From: Panicum virgatum
Lineage: Eukaryota > Streptophyta > Magnoliopsida > Poales > Poaceae
Assembly: GCF_016808335.1 (NCBI RefSeq)
Contig: NC_053144.1
Coordinates: 55,630,195-55,694,194, forward strand
Length of the DNA stretch: 64,000 bases
Reading direction: 5' to 3'
Below, in pieces: positions 22,540 through 35,766 of this stretch. A program made the position numbers and the translations under genes. The notes under the pieces are model-generated. The model did no database searches, was not told the DNA's origin, and saw nothing but the letters and a program-made list of their open reading frames with translations. How positions within the stretch are numbered: the first letter of the stretch is position 1; the number at the start of each line of letters is the position of its first letter.

Positions 22540-22800
22540 AATATAAACCAATAGTCTTTGTGGGACAAAATTTGAAGGCTAAACGAACAATCTTTATGGG
22601 ACGGAGGGAATAAGGCATTTTGCTTTGTCTTAGGTCAAAATAGTCTAAGTTTGATTTATAGAGGAAAATATTAACACCTAATACATCAAATAAGTAAATT
22701 ATGAAAATGTATTGACATTCAAAATATTATTATATTTTTCTATAAAGTTGTTCTTAGGATAAATCAAATGCCTGTATTTTAAGATCGATGGAGTAATTGT
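22540..22800. mobile_element. Degenerate Stowaway-like fragment
   Basis: The blocks gggacggagggaataagg and gatcgatggagtaat, with an AT-rich centre holding 'tctataaagttg' and 'taggtcaaaatagtctaa', resemble decayed Stowaway MITEs. The inverted ends are poorly preserved. Confidence 0.4.
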
Positions 22801-22940
22801 GTAAAATTGTACAGAGAGCAAACTCGCCAAAAAGCAGCAATGAGCAAGCTGTAAACATGTGATATACACGCCAGTCCACGTGACAGCTATATCTTGTTTT
22901 TCATTTGGTATTGTTTCTGTTCTTGAGCAATTTGTTTTTT

Positions 22941-23125
22941 TTTGAGATCACACAGTACAACTCCGACACTTACAACGCACGCACACTCACACCCCTATGA
23001 ATACATGTACGCAAACCCTACCCCTATGAGCATCTTCGAAGACTGAGCCAGCAAATTTTCGAGATTGACGAAGTCATCACGGGCGCCTCGCTGTCGACGG
23101 GAACGTCGCCTACCACTGATTTATT
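22941..23125 (-). repeat. Interspersed grass repeat, SINE- or LINE-tail-like
   Basis: The text 'cacccctatgaatacatgta', 'ctacccctatgagcatcttc', 'actgagccagcaaattttcg' and 'ctgtcgacgggaacgtcgcc' is a repeat I recognise as frequent in grass genomes. It follows ttttttttgaga on its left, which on the minus strand reads tctcaaaaaaaa, an A-tail typical of LINE or SINE copies. The family name is uncertain. Confidence 0.5.
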
Positions 23126-25404
23126 TTTCGAGATTGAGCAATTTGTTTTTGTTTTGCTATACTATTAAAGTCATTATGTAAACATAGATATTAAGAAATA
23201 ATGATACTCCTAAAGCATTTTTTATTTTTATTTGATCTTGTGTTTTATGCATGTGTTTCGGAACAAATCGAATTTTCAATATCAATACTTTTATGTTTGC
23301 GATAAAAAATAGTTAATAGTTTTTTAGAATAAGAGTTGTATGCAGGTAACACGTTGTTTAGTTTTGGTGTGCGTGTGTTTTTCTTTTGGGGGGGGGGGGG
23401 GGCATATGCTCTAGCCTTAAATTTTGCATATAAGACTACTCTTATAGTGTTTGAGGCATAGAGATGCGCATATATAATAAAACAAGGAAAATTCTAATTT
23501 TGTCTCACATCTAGATTGCAATCAAACTGGTGCATACTAGATTGACGACACATTGCACTATGTAGTAAATTCATGATATGGTAATATGAAATATAAAACA
23601 ACTTTATTTTAAAGAATATTAAATTTAAAATCACGCTAAACTAGTATTATAATGCATCATGCGATAGGTATTTTAGTCGTCCTTACCATGTGATTATTAA
23701 TTGTCAAATTTATATTAATCCATGTCATGTATAATTAAATCAACTAACTTGTGAATCTCGTAATGTATACTAAATATTTACATAGAAACTCTCTAGACAA
23801 TCAATTTTAGATGCTCACTAAAACTTTAGATGTGCCTCTGTAGGAACTTCTGTGAAATAAAATACAAAGATAAAAGTTACCAATCCAATATACTAAAATT
23901 TAATTTGTCTAAGGTCTAATGGTTCTAGAGTCAAATTCATTCAGCCAAATTGATACATCGTCGATGAAATTAACTATTTACACATAAATGTATATGGCTA
24001 ATATCTTATTACACGGTGGAATTAACATTTATATCACATCTATGAGTACATGGGCATATGCCCCCTCCGCCCTATTGTATCCATGCGTGGTAAGGTTTGG
24101 TGCGGTATCAAGCTAAGCCACAAAAATTTGTGCTCGGCATGATCAAGTAAATTGATCTGTAATTTATTCTATAGCTAGAAGCCTAGAAATAGTGTATGGA
24201 GATAATGTATTCGATTAAATGTTCAACAATGTTGAAACTTTCTTAACCATAAAGGTTTGTGTCATTTTCCCTTTAAGTTTGATGGAGTATAGAAAATAAT
24301 GTTAAATCTGGTGATTACAATACTGCATTCATGCATTGGTGATTGTTTTGCTGCTGTTTCAAAATCATATTAGCTACAGCTCTAATCTTGTTCAGATCAA
24401 CATTGTTGCGCTTCTCCTATGCAAGTGAGTTGATGTCAGTTTGACTTTTGAAATAATGCGTCGATGCATGGTGGAATTATTAAAGGTGACATATGCTGAT
24501 GCCATTCTCGCTACATGTATATTCTAATAAAAAATAGAATCGGCCCATTTTATTTAACCATCGCGGTATAATTTGAGTGTTGATAAGAGATCTTTCATGT
24601 TGTGTAATGTATGAACTGTGTGTAAGGAAATAATACATCTTGTCCATGCGAAGTCACCCCGCCCGTGGGATCTAGGGATTCCTAGTGCCACATCAGATTA
24701 GGCCAATCCTCAATGCCAAACTATACAAGTCCTTCAGAGAATGGGTATAACAAATGAGCTCATACGAATAGACTCAACCCATAACCATATTGCTTGGGGA
24801 TAAGCAATTTCTAGGTCGTGCATTGTGCCGAGCCCATATATAGCCCTACAACAGCTCCACAGAGGATAAGCCAGCATAAAACTGATCCATCTCACATTCG
24901 TCATTCCCGTCGGCGTCCACAGGAATCTGCGGACCAGAGCTCCTTTCTGTCTTCATTGCTGGTGGCACATGTCTGTCTTCATTGCCGGTGGCAACGGGTA
25001 TGAGCAATCGCGCAAAATCTATCAATATATTTCAACATTTGGTTCCTATGCCCGTTAGGGCAAAACAAGATTAGTTCATGGTCATCTACCTAGGTGACCA
25101 CCTCACGACACACCAAGCAAAACCTCACGAGCCACCCAAACAAAAAACAAACGAAACAGGAAACATGCAAGCAAAAATATAACAACGCTAGATCATATTT
25201 TTTCCCCATAATTTCAGGGATAGCTCTTATTGCTAATGCTATACACACGGTTAACAGAAAGTTCACTTTTTTTCCTCCTTCCTTAGGTTCATTTAAATAG
25301 CTAAGATGGTTCAACTCAATACACTTAAGAATTCAACACATGGTAACAATTCTGACCAAGCAAGGGTGTTGACCAGCTATAATCTGAATGATGCAACCGA
25401 TGTG
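23126..25404. other. Intergenic DNA without recognisable genes
   Basis: This is mostly AT-rich sequence with a 15-G run at 23388-23402. There are no long, domain-bearing reading frames and no clear element ends. The 24650-25010 part has mid-GC text that may derive from an old transposon, but nothing can be named. Confidence 0.4.
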
Positions 25405-28400
25405 TTAATTATCTTGCAGTTTGCGACGCTTCTCTTTAGTGATCCCATGTCCGCCATCTGCAGCTGCATTGGAATCAGAGTTAATTTCTGTAATTTTTTG
25501 TTTGCCACATAATTGGGTCGATTGTTCTCCCAGTTCGGCAGTTTCAGGGCTGTCCCCTATTCTGTTTTGGTCCATGGCTGCACTATTATCCTTGTTTGCA
25601 GAGTTGCTCGGATCAGATGATGGGTTTGCTGATGTATCTCCTGAGGATGGATCCTGGACGTTCTCCGTGCTGGATTTACACTGCTTTTCAAACATCATCT
25701 GCAAATACTTCCCTTGTTCTTCAATCCGCAACTGCAATTTTCTCTGAATCTGCAATGGGAATATAAATGTGGTGTTAGGATTTAGTGAATTTCATTCGCA
25801 TTAATGTTGAGCACGTACTGCATCATGTTAAGAGCAAAGCAATTATGGGGCTTGTACAACCCCTTACCCCTGCAGTTACAGTTACAGCTGCAATTCCCAG
25901 TATGCAACAAAGAGCACATGTATTCCACATTTTTTAGTCCAATAGCATAAAAAGTGTGGCATGCCGCTCTTTCTAGGACAGCATTTGGCCTAAACCAATC
26001 ATTAACTATATTTATAAATAGTACCTCAAGTTGTTCATGAAGACGCTTCTGGACTTCCATCTGAAGGCGCAACGCTTCAGTAAGATCCATGCTCCTATAT
26101 AAGAAACCCAGGATCATGCAAGAGTATTAATCATGAAGTGACCGACAAAGAAAGATGATGCACTCTCATATAGTAAAACCTCAAAACTAGAATTTATGCT
26201 TCAAAAGAAGTGAAAACACAAGGGTCAGGATATGCATCATGACAATTCCAGCACCAGAAGAAGTAGGAGTTGGCCAATGCAACCATATTTTGAGCATGAT
26301 CTCTAATCTTGAGCATCAATAACCCTTTTCTCATTGAATGCTAGGTATCAGACCAAGATTGTAAAAGCATTTCTCTTGGGTACACATAAGCAAGGTTTCC
26401 AGAATAGATTTGAAACAGTTTGTAGGCAATTCATAGCCTCAGGGTCCTTTACTGCATGGGAATGCAAATCAATGGGCGTAAATGTGTCAGCTTAGAACAG
26501 TTTGTGCAGTAAAACTTTCATGCCCACACATAATGACATTATGGACATAGGGCAAAAGCACATTCCTCAAATAACTATTGTCCAATTACACCTACATAAC
26601 TTGGCTAGAGTTTATCTAAACAACGCTATTGCCAAAAGAGGATACTTTTTAATACTCTGCTATCTGTTCGGTAAATGTCATAGAACAATCTTCTATATTC
26701 CATATTTAAGTGCTTCTTTACTTCGTGACAGTCCTTCAGAATCCACAGTAAAAAATGCCAATAAACGAATCTCAAATATATAGATAATATTTCAATTATG
26801 ACTGTTAGTCAACACGACAAACTATGGTCCCAATTGTTAATAAACTCCTGGTCTTAGCTTGATGCATGTTGAGTCACACAGCAACATAATACCAGTTATC
26901 ATGAAAGGAGACAAATGCACCATACAGTGAAAACAAGGGAATATAGCGAGAGCATAGTTATTCACTGACGTTTTGAGGTCCAGGGACAACTCTTCAGTGG
27001 TGGTCCTTTTTTCAGATGTACCTGCAAAGAGTCATAGAGATGTTACATGTATGCATGCTATTAGCAAAATAGTTCCTCACGACATGGCTATCATGCCACA
27101 AAAAAGATTAATATTTCACAGCCCCTAGATGCAATTAGGAAGAGTCCAAGTGTGATAAACCTTCAGACAGATCTGGTTTATAGCGAGCCGTGCGGTACTT
27201 CTGCAACACAAAGCAGTTGAGATGAGAAAAATGAAAATTTCTCCTTTGGGCAAGGATACTACTTAGAAAGAGCAAACCTGCAGATGGCTTTTGACATGAT
27301 ATATTGTCAAACCATCAACTTTCATAAGCTTGAGCACACCCTTAGGAGTAGCTTCTGAATAGGCATAAGACAAGATAAATAAACACATGTATTAAATGAT
27401 GTAATCTAGGGTTCATAACTTAAATCATTTGAGGGAAATTTGGAACAGAACAGACATACTTTCACTACCGCCAAGCTGATTCACAGCATCTACAAAGCAT
27501 TCATGAAGTTCTGGGGTCCATCTCATTCGTTGTTTAGCTGCAGAAGCATTGCCGCTATTGGGAGGACTAGCAACAGGACAGATCTCCCCACTATGAGACG
27601 AAGCTGACTGGTTCACTGCAGGCAGTGATGCAGTTGAGTTGGAAGGTTGCATCATGGCCTATAAAATAAGGGAGCAATAACGATGAAAGAAATATAAGTG
27701 ATGAGAACAAGTGCCACATCCATATGGGTCTACAACCATCTTAAAAGCACTTGGACCATGAAAGTTTATTTTGTACCAAAGAGGAGACGCAATCATGTAA
27801 CAACATCAATTCAAATGTCCAGCAGTAAACATTTAGCATTGATAACACAAACAGTCCTACAAGATTCTTTAAATGGTAGTGCAAGTGGTTAATCTGCAGA
27901 TATTCTAACATGGTAGCTGAAGTAGTTAATCTGACATGTATTTACAAAACAAGATACAGGGAATCATTCTGTTCTCTCCACCTCTTCAATAAGATATCAT
28001 AACAATTATAAACTGAAGAGCTAGACCTAGTTACTTGCACAACTTTGTGGGTTCTCAACTTATAAGGAAATGGCACAGGAACCATGTCACAGCAGTATGT
28101 GCAAAGTGAAAACTTCACCAGCTTCAAACACTAAAATACATAATATATTCGCACGAACATTTGCTGCCTAAAGGATTTAATATGTTACAGTAAAGATATA
28201 GTGTTTCTAAACTACCAGAACAGAAGATGGAGCTGCAAATTTACTCGTGGTATTGCAATTCGGGTACCTTTGACTGGGAATCAGTAGCTGTTGCATCTAG
28301 AATATCTTTCCAATCATCATTCATTATTTCTGCCCACCAATCATTTTGTTTAGCAACCTCATCAGATGTCATAGCAGAACTGCTACTATGGATCTGATTA

Positions 28401-28822
28401 TCAGGAGCAGCAATATTATCTGTGTAAACTGGTAAAACATCCATAGAAGACAGGAACCAGGTTGCCTCAGTATGAGCTACTGGGGTATTATCAGATAGAG
28501 ACTGGAAAACGTCAATGTTGGATGACTGAGAAATAAAAGGAGCAACCATAGACTGGTTAGAAAGAGAATCAAGTGGATTAGCAGAGTAGCCTGAATATGA
28601 TGCTCCCATAACACGAGTTCTGGGGTGTAAAGTAGCAGACTGAGGTGTGCCATTACGCAAGGGCATAGAATCATTAGGTAGCTGCCTTGACATCTGAATG
28701 TGCTGGGGGTTATGAGGCCTCGGGAAGCACTCTTTCAAAGAATTTGGCAAAATAGGTAAAGAGGATGACATTGCCCCAAAAACTCTGCTGTTTTCAGGCT
28801 GCCTTAGATTAAAATTCCTCAT
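25405..28822 (-). CDS. PHR: PHR-type MYB-CC transcription factor (phosphate starvation response)
   Basis: Seven exons on the minus strand fit in phase: 28822-28268, 27658-27460, 27354-27278, 27200-27161, 27021-26970, 26094-26025 and 25749-25405, encoding 445 residues. Residues ~228-288 are a single MYB (GARP) repeat: [21 protein letters not shown], then [29 protein letters not shown]. Residues ~309-356 form the coiled-coil (CC) with the LHEQLE motif. These define the PHR1/PHL group, nuclear regulators that bind P1BS sites (GNATATNC) as dimers and are held by SPX proteins when phosphate is plentiful. The N-terminus [11 protein letters not shown] and the acidic [15 protein letters not shown] stretch (~160-175) match rice-type PHR1/PHR3 proteins as I recall them. 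An in-frame ATG at 28879 is upstream, but the family start is 28822. Which PHR orthologue this is remains open. Confidence 0.93.
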
Positions 28823-30620
28823 TTGGAACAGTGCACAAGCTTTGCTTATTTCCCATAAGCTGAGTTTTGTAACTTTCACCTTACAAAAAGTGTTAGTCCA
28901 TTACTCTGTAGACAGAAAAGGAGAAGTTAAATTAAATAAGCGTAAAATAGTGATAGGTAATGTGAAAATAAGGTAATAGCAACAAACATCAATTATAAGC
29001 CACAATCAAATAATGACATGCGGATCAAATATCCAGAAAACAAGAAATGGTGCAGTCATGTATTTAATTAGCTAGCCACTACTCACTAAGTTGCAAAATC
29101 TTTTACATGGGTGGACAGAAATATACCAATAGATCACTCCTTCAGCTCCCTTTTAAGTTTTTCTTAAAACGAAAGCAAAATTTGAAAATTGCACATTCTG
29201 ATGTTTTAAGTTTTTCTTAAAACGAAAGCAAAATTTGAAAATTGCACATTCTGATGTTAAATTGTATATTACCACAAAATCGAATAGAATGGAATTAAGA
29301 AAATCATGGCATAATGATTGGTCTAGGCAAGTCATAATTTGATCAATGCAGATTCGAAAGGCATTTCAATTTTGGCAATAAGCAGCAAATATTTTTCCCA
29401 GCACCAAGGTATCATTCAGCCAATACTTTCTTCAAAGCTAGAAAATGGCATCTTTTACCATGCTGCATGCCCACATGCACAGTCCGACTGCAATCATGAT
29501 GCCATAATGGTGCCCTGAGTATCAAGGAGGGATGGCAATAACATAACTTTTTATCCAATTCGAATCCTCGCTATCAGGGGCGACGCCACGTTGGTTCTAC
29601 CAACTAAACTTAAAATTACCATATAATCATGAGAAGTTGTACAAGTCTCTGAAGGTGTGCACCATGGTCAATTTGGAACTGGCTTGTTCATTAAAAAAAA
29701 TTGGAACTGGCTTCGCCCCTGCTTGCGATTCAAAATTAAGGAGAAGGCTGTTATTTAGTACAGACAATCTGAAAGATCCCTAGAACTACAGAACAAGGAA
29801 GCACATTCCAATATGCCTGCACAATCACCTCACAGGACTAGCTATCTTAAGACCTACAAGGCCCTCCCTGATTGCTGGATTAAGACTGAACCCTTGGGGG
29901 CAAGCAGGTTGTCCCAAGGGGAAGGACACGATATGGCAGATGATTGCAGCAGCTATCACAGTGCAGGACCTAATAATTGCGCTGAAATGACCCCCCGTTT
30001 GAATCCTACCCCACCAAGTCCCTTACATCGTTTTCTGCACCGCAATCACACATTCACACCGTCACAATCCACAAGCACGTGCACTAAAAACTGCTCCCCA
30101 CCAAACTCGAGCGCGCGGAGCTTAAGCCCCGTGTCCCTTGTCGCGATCAAAAGCCCTAACTAACCCCTCCGGCTTCCACTCCTGATCCATCTGCCCGGGC
30201 CGATCAGTCCCACGACCCCGGTCGGGAACTCGGGATCGCCCCGGCGAGCCCGATCGCGCCGGACACGGACTCCGCTGCGTCCGGCGACCGAGACGGCGCG
30301 GATTGGGCCGGATTGGACGGAGGAGAGACGAAGGAACCGGGGGGTCGGCAGGGGCGCCTGCGGTGCGTACCTGGGGCGGGGCAGGCCGGCGGCGCGATGC
30401 TAGGTCGGGCTGGCTTCTCGCGGGGGAGGAGAGGGGCGCGTGGGAAGGGGAGGAAAAATCTGGGTGGGGGCGATCGCCTTTTGCCGCCGATCGCGGTGGG
30501 GGGGAGGAGAGAGAAGCTGCGGGGAGGGGGGAGGCGAGAACCTGGTGCGCAAAGAAGACGACGACGCCCACCAGTTGCTCGGCTCATGGGGAGGCGCACC
30601 CAGCCCAGGACCCATACCGG
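28823..30620 (-). promoter_or_regulatory. 5' leader, probable leader introns and CpG-rich start region of PHR gene
   Basis: AT-rich, intron-like DNA from 28823 to about 30100 gives way to a GC-rich island at 30120-30600, as expected for a non-coding first exon and promoter. Open frames in the island overlap on both strands and carry no domain. Exact exon limits need transcript data. Confidence 0.5.
29151..29256. repeat. 53-bp perfect tandem duplication
   Basis: The unit starting ttttaagtttttcttaaaac occupies 29151-29203 and is repeated without a visible change at 29204-29256. It lies upstream of the PHR coding start, probably in a leader intron. Identity of the copies indicates a recent event. 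Confidence 0.92.
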
Positions 30621-30696
30621 TAATGTAACAAGTTTCACGGCGAGGTTGCATGGGCCTATCCGCACAAATCCTCCAGTAGCCCACCATGGTCCTGGG

Positions 30697-30725
30697 CCAA
30701 TCGGGATTCCCTTAATCCCGATTGG
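30697..30725. promoter_or_regulatory. Perfect 11-bp inverted repeat with two CCAAT boxes
   Basis: ccaatcgggat at 30697-30707 and atcccgattgg at 30715-30725 are exact reverse complements separated by 7 bp. Each arm starts with CCAAT, the NF-Y core, once on each strand. It lies about 100 bp beyond the GC-rich island, in the likely distal promoter of the minus-strand PHR gene. Function is inferred only. Confidence 0.45.
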
Positions 30726-31773
30726 ACGGTTGAGATGGCACGTAGGGGGGAAAAGGGTCATTATGCAGTCGGCCACATGCGAAAAAGAATGTTTGTTTTT
30801 GTACCAAGACCCTGTATACTTTAGCGAATCACGAACGAGTACTCAAGTTTGTGAGCTAAAAAACAAATAAATCCCGGCGCCAAGTAAATCGGGCCTTTTT
30901 TTTTTCAAAATTGGTTTCTCTATATGCAATTGCAAAGCAAATTTAGTTGCTCTCAAACTCAAGGGTTTTAGAAAACATTCATTTATATCATGTGTATGTG
31001 ACTTATAAACATACAAATGTTTATGATAACTAGTAGAGACGTACGTGCTACAGGCACGTATTGATTCTTCTTGCATCAAGCAATGATGTCATTTATTTTT
31101 TTTCAAAAATAATACACATCTTTTTTTCTTTCCATAAATAATGATGTCAATTATTATCCTTCCAAAACAATTAATGACGTGAATTCTAGGTGAATGCATG
31201 TGCAAATGAAAGTAAAAGTGTGTGCCAAAGGAAAGTTATGTGGTACAAGAGGTGGGTATATAAAATTGCTAGTGTAAAAAGTATTAGGATTTTGGTAGAA
31301 AATATTAATGAAATCAATCTCCCTCTCCTTTTCGTCAAACATTTTGGCTTGACAAGTGGGGCCTCCGTGAGAGGTACGGTGAGCCTAATTTTGGTGAAAA
31401 AGAATTTTAATTATTTCAAACTCTAAATGAATAATAATCAAACAACATATGGCTTGGCTGGCGCGTCCGTAGCCCATAGATGCATCATCTGCTGCCTTTC
31501 ACTAGTCGCATCAACTCAAGGTCGTTGCTCACTCCACTCCTTCATCCTCATCCAGTCGCTTCAGCCCAAGGTTGATGTCGTCGCCCAAAAGGCGGGACCG
31601 GCGGGCCTGGTGCTGCAGGTAGCAGGGGCAAAGGTGCATAGTATATACCAAGGTAGTGTGGGTGCATATGCCCCCCTAGATAGTGTGGGTGGCGATGGAT
31701 GGACAGTAGCTTTCGGCAAGAAGGGGGGGCGATGGTTGAAAAGGTGCACAAGGCGGAGCCCCAGAGCCCTCTG
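30726..31773. other. Intergenic DNA between PHR promoter and solo LTR
   Basis: AT-rich to 31440, then mid-GC sequence. A short hairpin acgtgctacaggcacgt lies near 31042-31058. I recognise no gene or element ends. Confidence 0.4.
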
Positions 31774-34700
31774 TGTGGCAGCCCCGCCTAAATTAATCCG
31801 GCTTAAGTGCGCTAACCATCATCAAAACGACAATCAGAGTTAACACGCACTTAAAACGGAGTAATTCGGCAGTGCTGTCGGATAAAATCCCGATTAAACC
31901 ACTTGAAACAGGATCGACAAAAGCATTTCAGAGCGTGCAACATTCCACAAATTTTACAGCACAAAGTATGAACTGGAATTATTAATACAACCAAGTTTGA
32001 ATTTATAAAAAGACAACAGAGTTCAAGTGCAGCAGAAAAATACACGATAGTCTAGCGACGATAGAAGACGTCATGATGAAGCCCGTACATGACATCAATC
32101 ACATCCTCAGATGTACCACCTGGAAAACAAGACCACAAGCAAGGGTGAGTATACTAATACTCAGCAAGACTTACCCGACTAAGGGTATACTTAGCCCTTT
32201 ATCTAGACATGCAAGGCTTTTGACTTGAGGGGTTTGTTTTGGCGAAAAGCAGTAAAGAGTAGATCCTTAAATTCAGGTTTTAACTTCCAGATTCTAGTTC
32301 AATTACCATTCTAAGTGAGCATCTATCCAATAGCATACATGGTGAAAACAATTATCTTTCATCATTCAACCATATTCATCATCCTCATTGTTCCACTTCT
32401 TACTCTATGTGGCAAAAGGGTTAAGCAGTCCTAAACCGTGAGAAGCGGACGATTCGAATCGAATTTGTTAACCTGGCCAGACAGACCTAACACACACGCA
32501 TGGGGATCGACATCTCGCTTCGCCCACGCGACTTTTCCCTTTTCTTTCCGGGTTGTGGATCAGGGTCACCCACCTCGACTACAAGAATACACGCCACGGT
32601 CGACGCCGGGTCGTGAGCCTTCTTGCACCCGCATGTGGCCGCATGAGAACAACGTTCAAAGAGGGTGAGGGAGAAGTCCACTCGCCGAGCCGATCAGGTA
32701 CTTAAACTTACCGATTACCATATTTCTCGGCATGTGGTTAGTATGTTCAAAAGCTAAACCACCACTACCACACACTGCGGCCTTATCCATTTTCACTAAA
32801 CAGACGGGGTATCACAAGTACCACAACCCCGCCCGTGAGCCTTATAGTTGTAGCATGTAGTAGACATTCAACTCCTATAATTCTCGCGAGTGACAGGAAA
32901 TCACTCGACTTCTACCGCACCATTAGCATAGCCAACTAGCGACCTATACATACTAGTGTTCAAGCATAGGTACATAGGATCATGAAACTAAGGTTCCAAT
33001 CAACTCCTGTAACTTAGATGCACAAGTATATAGGAACAATAATAAGTTGCATAAATTTAAAATAGTAGGACATGCTCCGGGGCTTGCCTGGGATTAACAC
33101 TAGGTCAGTGTTAGTTAGAGGATAAGTGCTCGGCGAGCATCTTCCTTCGGTCGTGCACATCGGGATCCATCCGGCCATCTTCTAGACGTGTCCACCTTTC
33201 ACCGTCTTCTGGCTCATTTCCAACATCACATCCTTCACGTGGTACATCTATCGTACCTAAATGAAATGCAACAATGCATATATATGAATGCAAAGTTTCG
33301 AGTTGCTCAACAATGTAGATGTTATTATTTTTCCTTCATAATAAAGCTGTAGTCCAAAAAAAAACTCAAATCAAGGAAATGACCATTTCATTTCTTACTT
33401 ACTGGGCAGTCATTTATAGAGTAGGAATTTTATCTATACTAACTCATAAAAGAGCTGGGTGTGTTGTTTTTCTTTTATATTAGCACAGAAAAAGTATTTC
33501 TATCCAAAAATAATTCTCCGGGCTAGGAAATATAAATGCTGGTAATGAAATTTGACCAGTAGGTTAGATTCCTTAAGATGAGCTTGTGGTAAAGTTTTCA
33601 TAATTTATTGAGCTATACAGCAAATATAGTAAATTAGATTCCTTTCCTAGGCATTTGTCTAACTACAAATCTACAGAGTAAACTACTTAGCTTCAGTGGC
33701 TAAAAGTTTACAGGCATGATCATGTTCTGAAAACCAAGCTCTAGTAAAAATATGAGATTTTTCTAATGAAGAAAGCTAGGGTTTTTGATTTACAACGTTT
33801 ATTCATGATTAAATCGAAAGGACTAGTTATACATTACTGAAAATTCCCAAAATTTTTCTATAGCATCTAGAAACAAATATAAGGCTGTTGTAAAAATTTC
33901 AGCTCAAGAAAACTAGTATAGAACCCTGTGGATTTAATTCTATTTAACCTAGGCATAAACCAAGATATAATGAAACCTATAGCTAGAGTTGTCAAAATGT
34001 CCTCAAATTTTTACAGTAAGCTATTCATCTAGGGTGTAGCACTCTGTCCAAAAACTAGCCTTAGTTCATGACTACAACAGGAGATACATTTGTGTGCTAT
34101 TTAATATAATCTTTATCCTAGATTAAAGTAGAAGCATAATATGAATATGTGACTGTAACAAAAGTTGTAGGTTTTGATCTAAGGATTCCAAAACATCTTA
34201 GTTTGCATTTTTCTGATTTTTCTACGATTTTATATGGAATTTACAAGTTTGCTGTTTTTAAAACAAAAGAAAAAGAAAACGAACTCTTGCATTTAGGCCC
34301 CTGGAAGTTTGTTTCTTCTCAGGGAAGGTCCCTGGCAGACGGGACAGAACAGAGGAGAGTTTGCGCGGCGTTTTCCGGCGAGGGGAGGCACCAGAGGTGG
34401 GGGCTAGGTTGGGGGAAATGAAGAGGAGTTCGAGCCGCACCTGCAGATGGTCTCGGTGGGGGTTGGGGTGGCCCGTAGCGGGCTGTCCGCGGGCGCCGGC
34501 GGCCGGCGGCGGCCCTGTGCCGCGGCTGCGGCACTCCGGCGAGGGGGAGGCGGCTTGGCTGGGCTTGGGAGCTCTGTTGGGGCGAGGTGAAGCCGTTCCC
34601 GGGGTTTATTGGAGCTGTGGGAGGGCGGAGGTGGGAGCTCGACGTGGAGCGGGCGGCCGGCGGCGGTCTGAACCGCGGCGGCGCCGCTCCGGCGGCCCTG

Positions 34701-35761
34701 GGCGGAGGCGAGCGGGTCGAGGAGCTGCGCCATGGCGAGAGAAAGCTTGCTGCGGGGTCTACTCGGGCGGAAAGGTGCCAGAGGTGGGGTCTCCGCGGTG
34801 AGCCCGTGCTCCGCGGCAACAATGGCGGCGGCCATGGCCATGGTTCTGGGCGAGCTCGGCTCGGTTTGCTTGGGCCAGAGAGGAAAGGGGGAGAGGGAGG
34901 GTGGGAACGCATGCTGCGCGAGCTCAAGGGAGAGGAGAGGGCTGAGGGAGCAGGGGAGATGGAGAAGTGGCGCACGGCACGACTCGGCGCGTCGTCGCCG
35001 TGGCGCTTCGGGCAGCCGTCCTCGGCGTGCGCGCCGGGAGATGGTGCCGCGTGGCGAGATCGAGAAGCTTCGGGGAGGAACTGGGGGTACGGCGCGTGGC
35101 CGGCGGCGAGACGGTGATGAACGGCGAGGCGACGGCGTTGCGACAGGGAAGAAGGAGATGGTGGCGAGGGCAATTCTGTAAATAACGCGAAGTTCCAAAG
35201 TCCAGTTCGTAAACTCAGCTTTTCTCCTTCTACATGGCCCCAAATGAAAAACTTTTGAATACCAAACTTGCTCAAAATTTCGAGATCTACAACTTTCGTT
35301 TTAGGAAAAAGTTCATTTGAGGCTTCGTTTGAAAAATAAAATTTAAAACTTGAGTGCATGTGAAAAGGTCCTATACGCTTCGAAATTCAAATTTTTCTCC
35401 CATTTTTGTGTGCCGACTCAAAAAACTTTGAACACAAAAGTTGTTCGTCTTTTGAAAACCTATAATTTTGGTTTTGGGCAAAAGTTTGTTTGAGCTATAT
35501 TTTAGAAATTATTTTCAAAGCATATTTGTTTAAAATTTGAAAGAGTGTTTAAAACCTCGAATTCTATGATTCATTTGACCTGTCATTTTATGTGTAAAAT
35601 TTCATATTCACATAAATACACATACATACACATGCATATTCATACATACACATATATTATTTTCCAAAAAGAAATGCATAATTTGAATTTTTCTTGTTTA
35701 TTAAGCATGAAATCTTATTTAATATTTCTTGCTTAGCATTTTAAAACTCTGGGATGTCACA
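31774..35761 (-). mobile_element. Large solo LTR (3,988 bp), minus orientation
   Basis: On the minus strand the sequence starts TGTGACATCCC and ends GGGGCTGCCACA, that is TG...CA. CTCTG is perfectly duplicated at 31769-31773 and 35762-35766. No gag or pol and no second LTR are present, so this is a solo LTR or LARD-like unit formed by recombination. On the minus strand it begins with AT-rich leader, then a GC-rich block (35180-34330) open in several frames, then AT-rich DNA, and small exon-like pieces near 33110-33250. The size and the TGT(A/G)ACATCCC start match the solo LTR at 59591-62963, which suggests related Gypsy families. Confidence 0.82.
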
Positions 35762-35766
35762 CTCTG

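Noticed and set aside
28823..28879. Upstream in-frame ATG of the PHR gene at 28879
   Set aside because: The 19 extra residues do not resemble the family N-terminus, while MRNFNL at 28822 does. It is probably leader sequence.
31664..31675. GCATATGC matching the P1BS consensus upstream of PHR
   Set aside because: An 8-bp degenerate motif occurs by chance, and identical GCATATGC also occurs at 24055 in intergenic DNA. Autoregulation cannot be claimed.
34319..35359. Long minus-strand frame of 346 codons in the solo LTR
   Set aside because: It lies in GC-rich LTR sequence where several frames on both strands are open at once. The composition is Pro/Ser/Arg-rich and no domain is visible.
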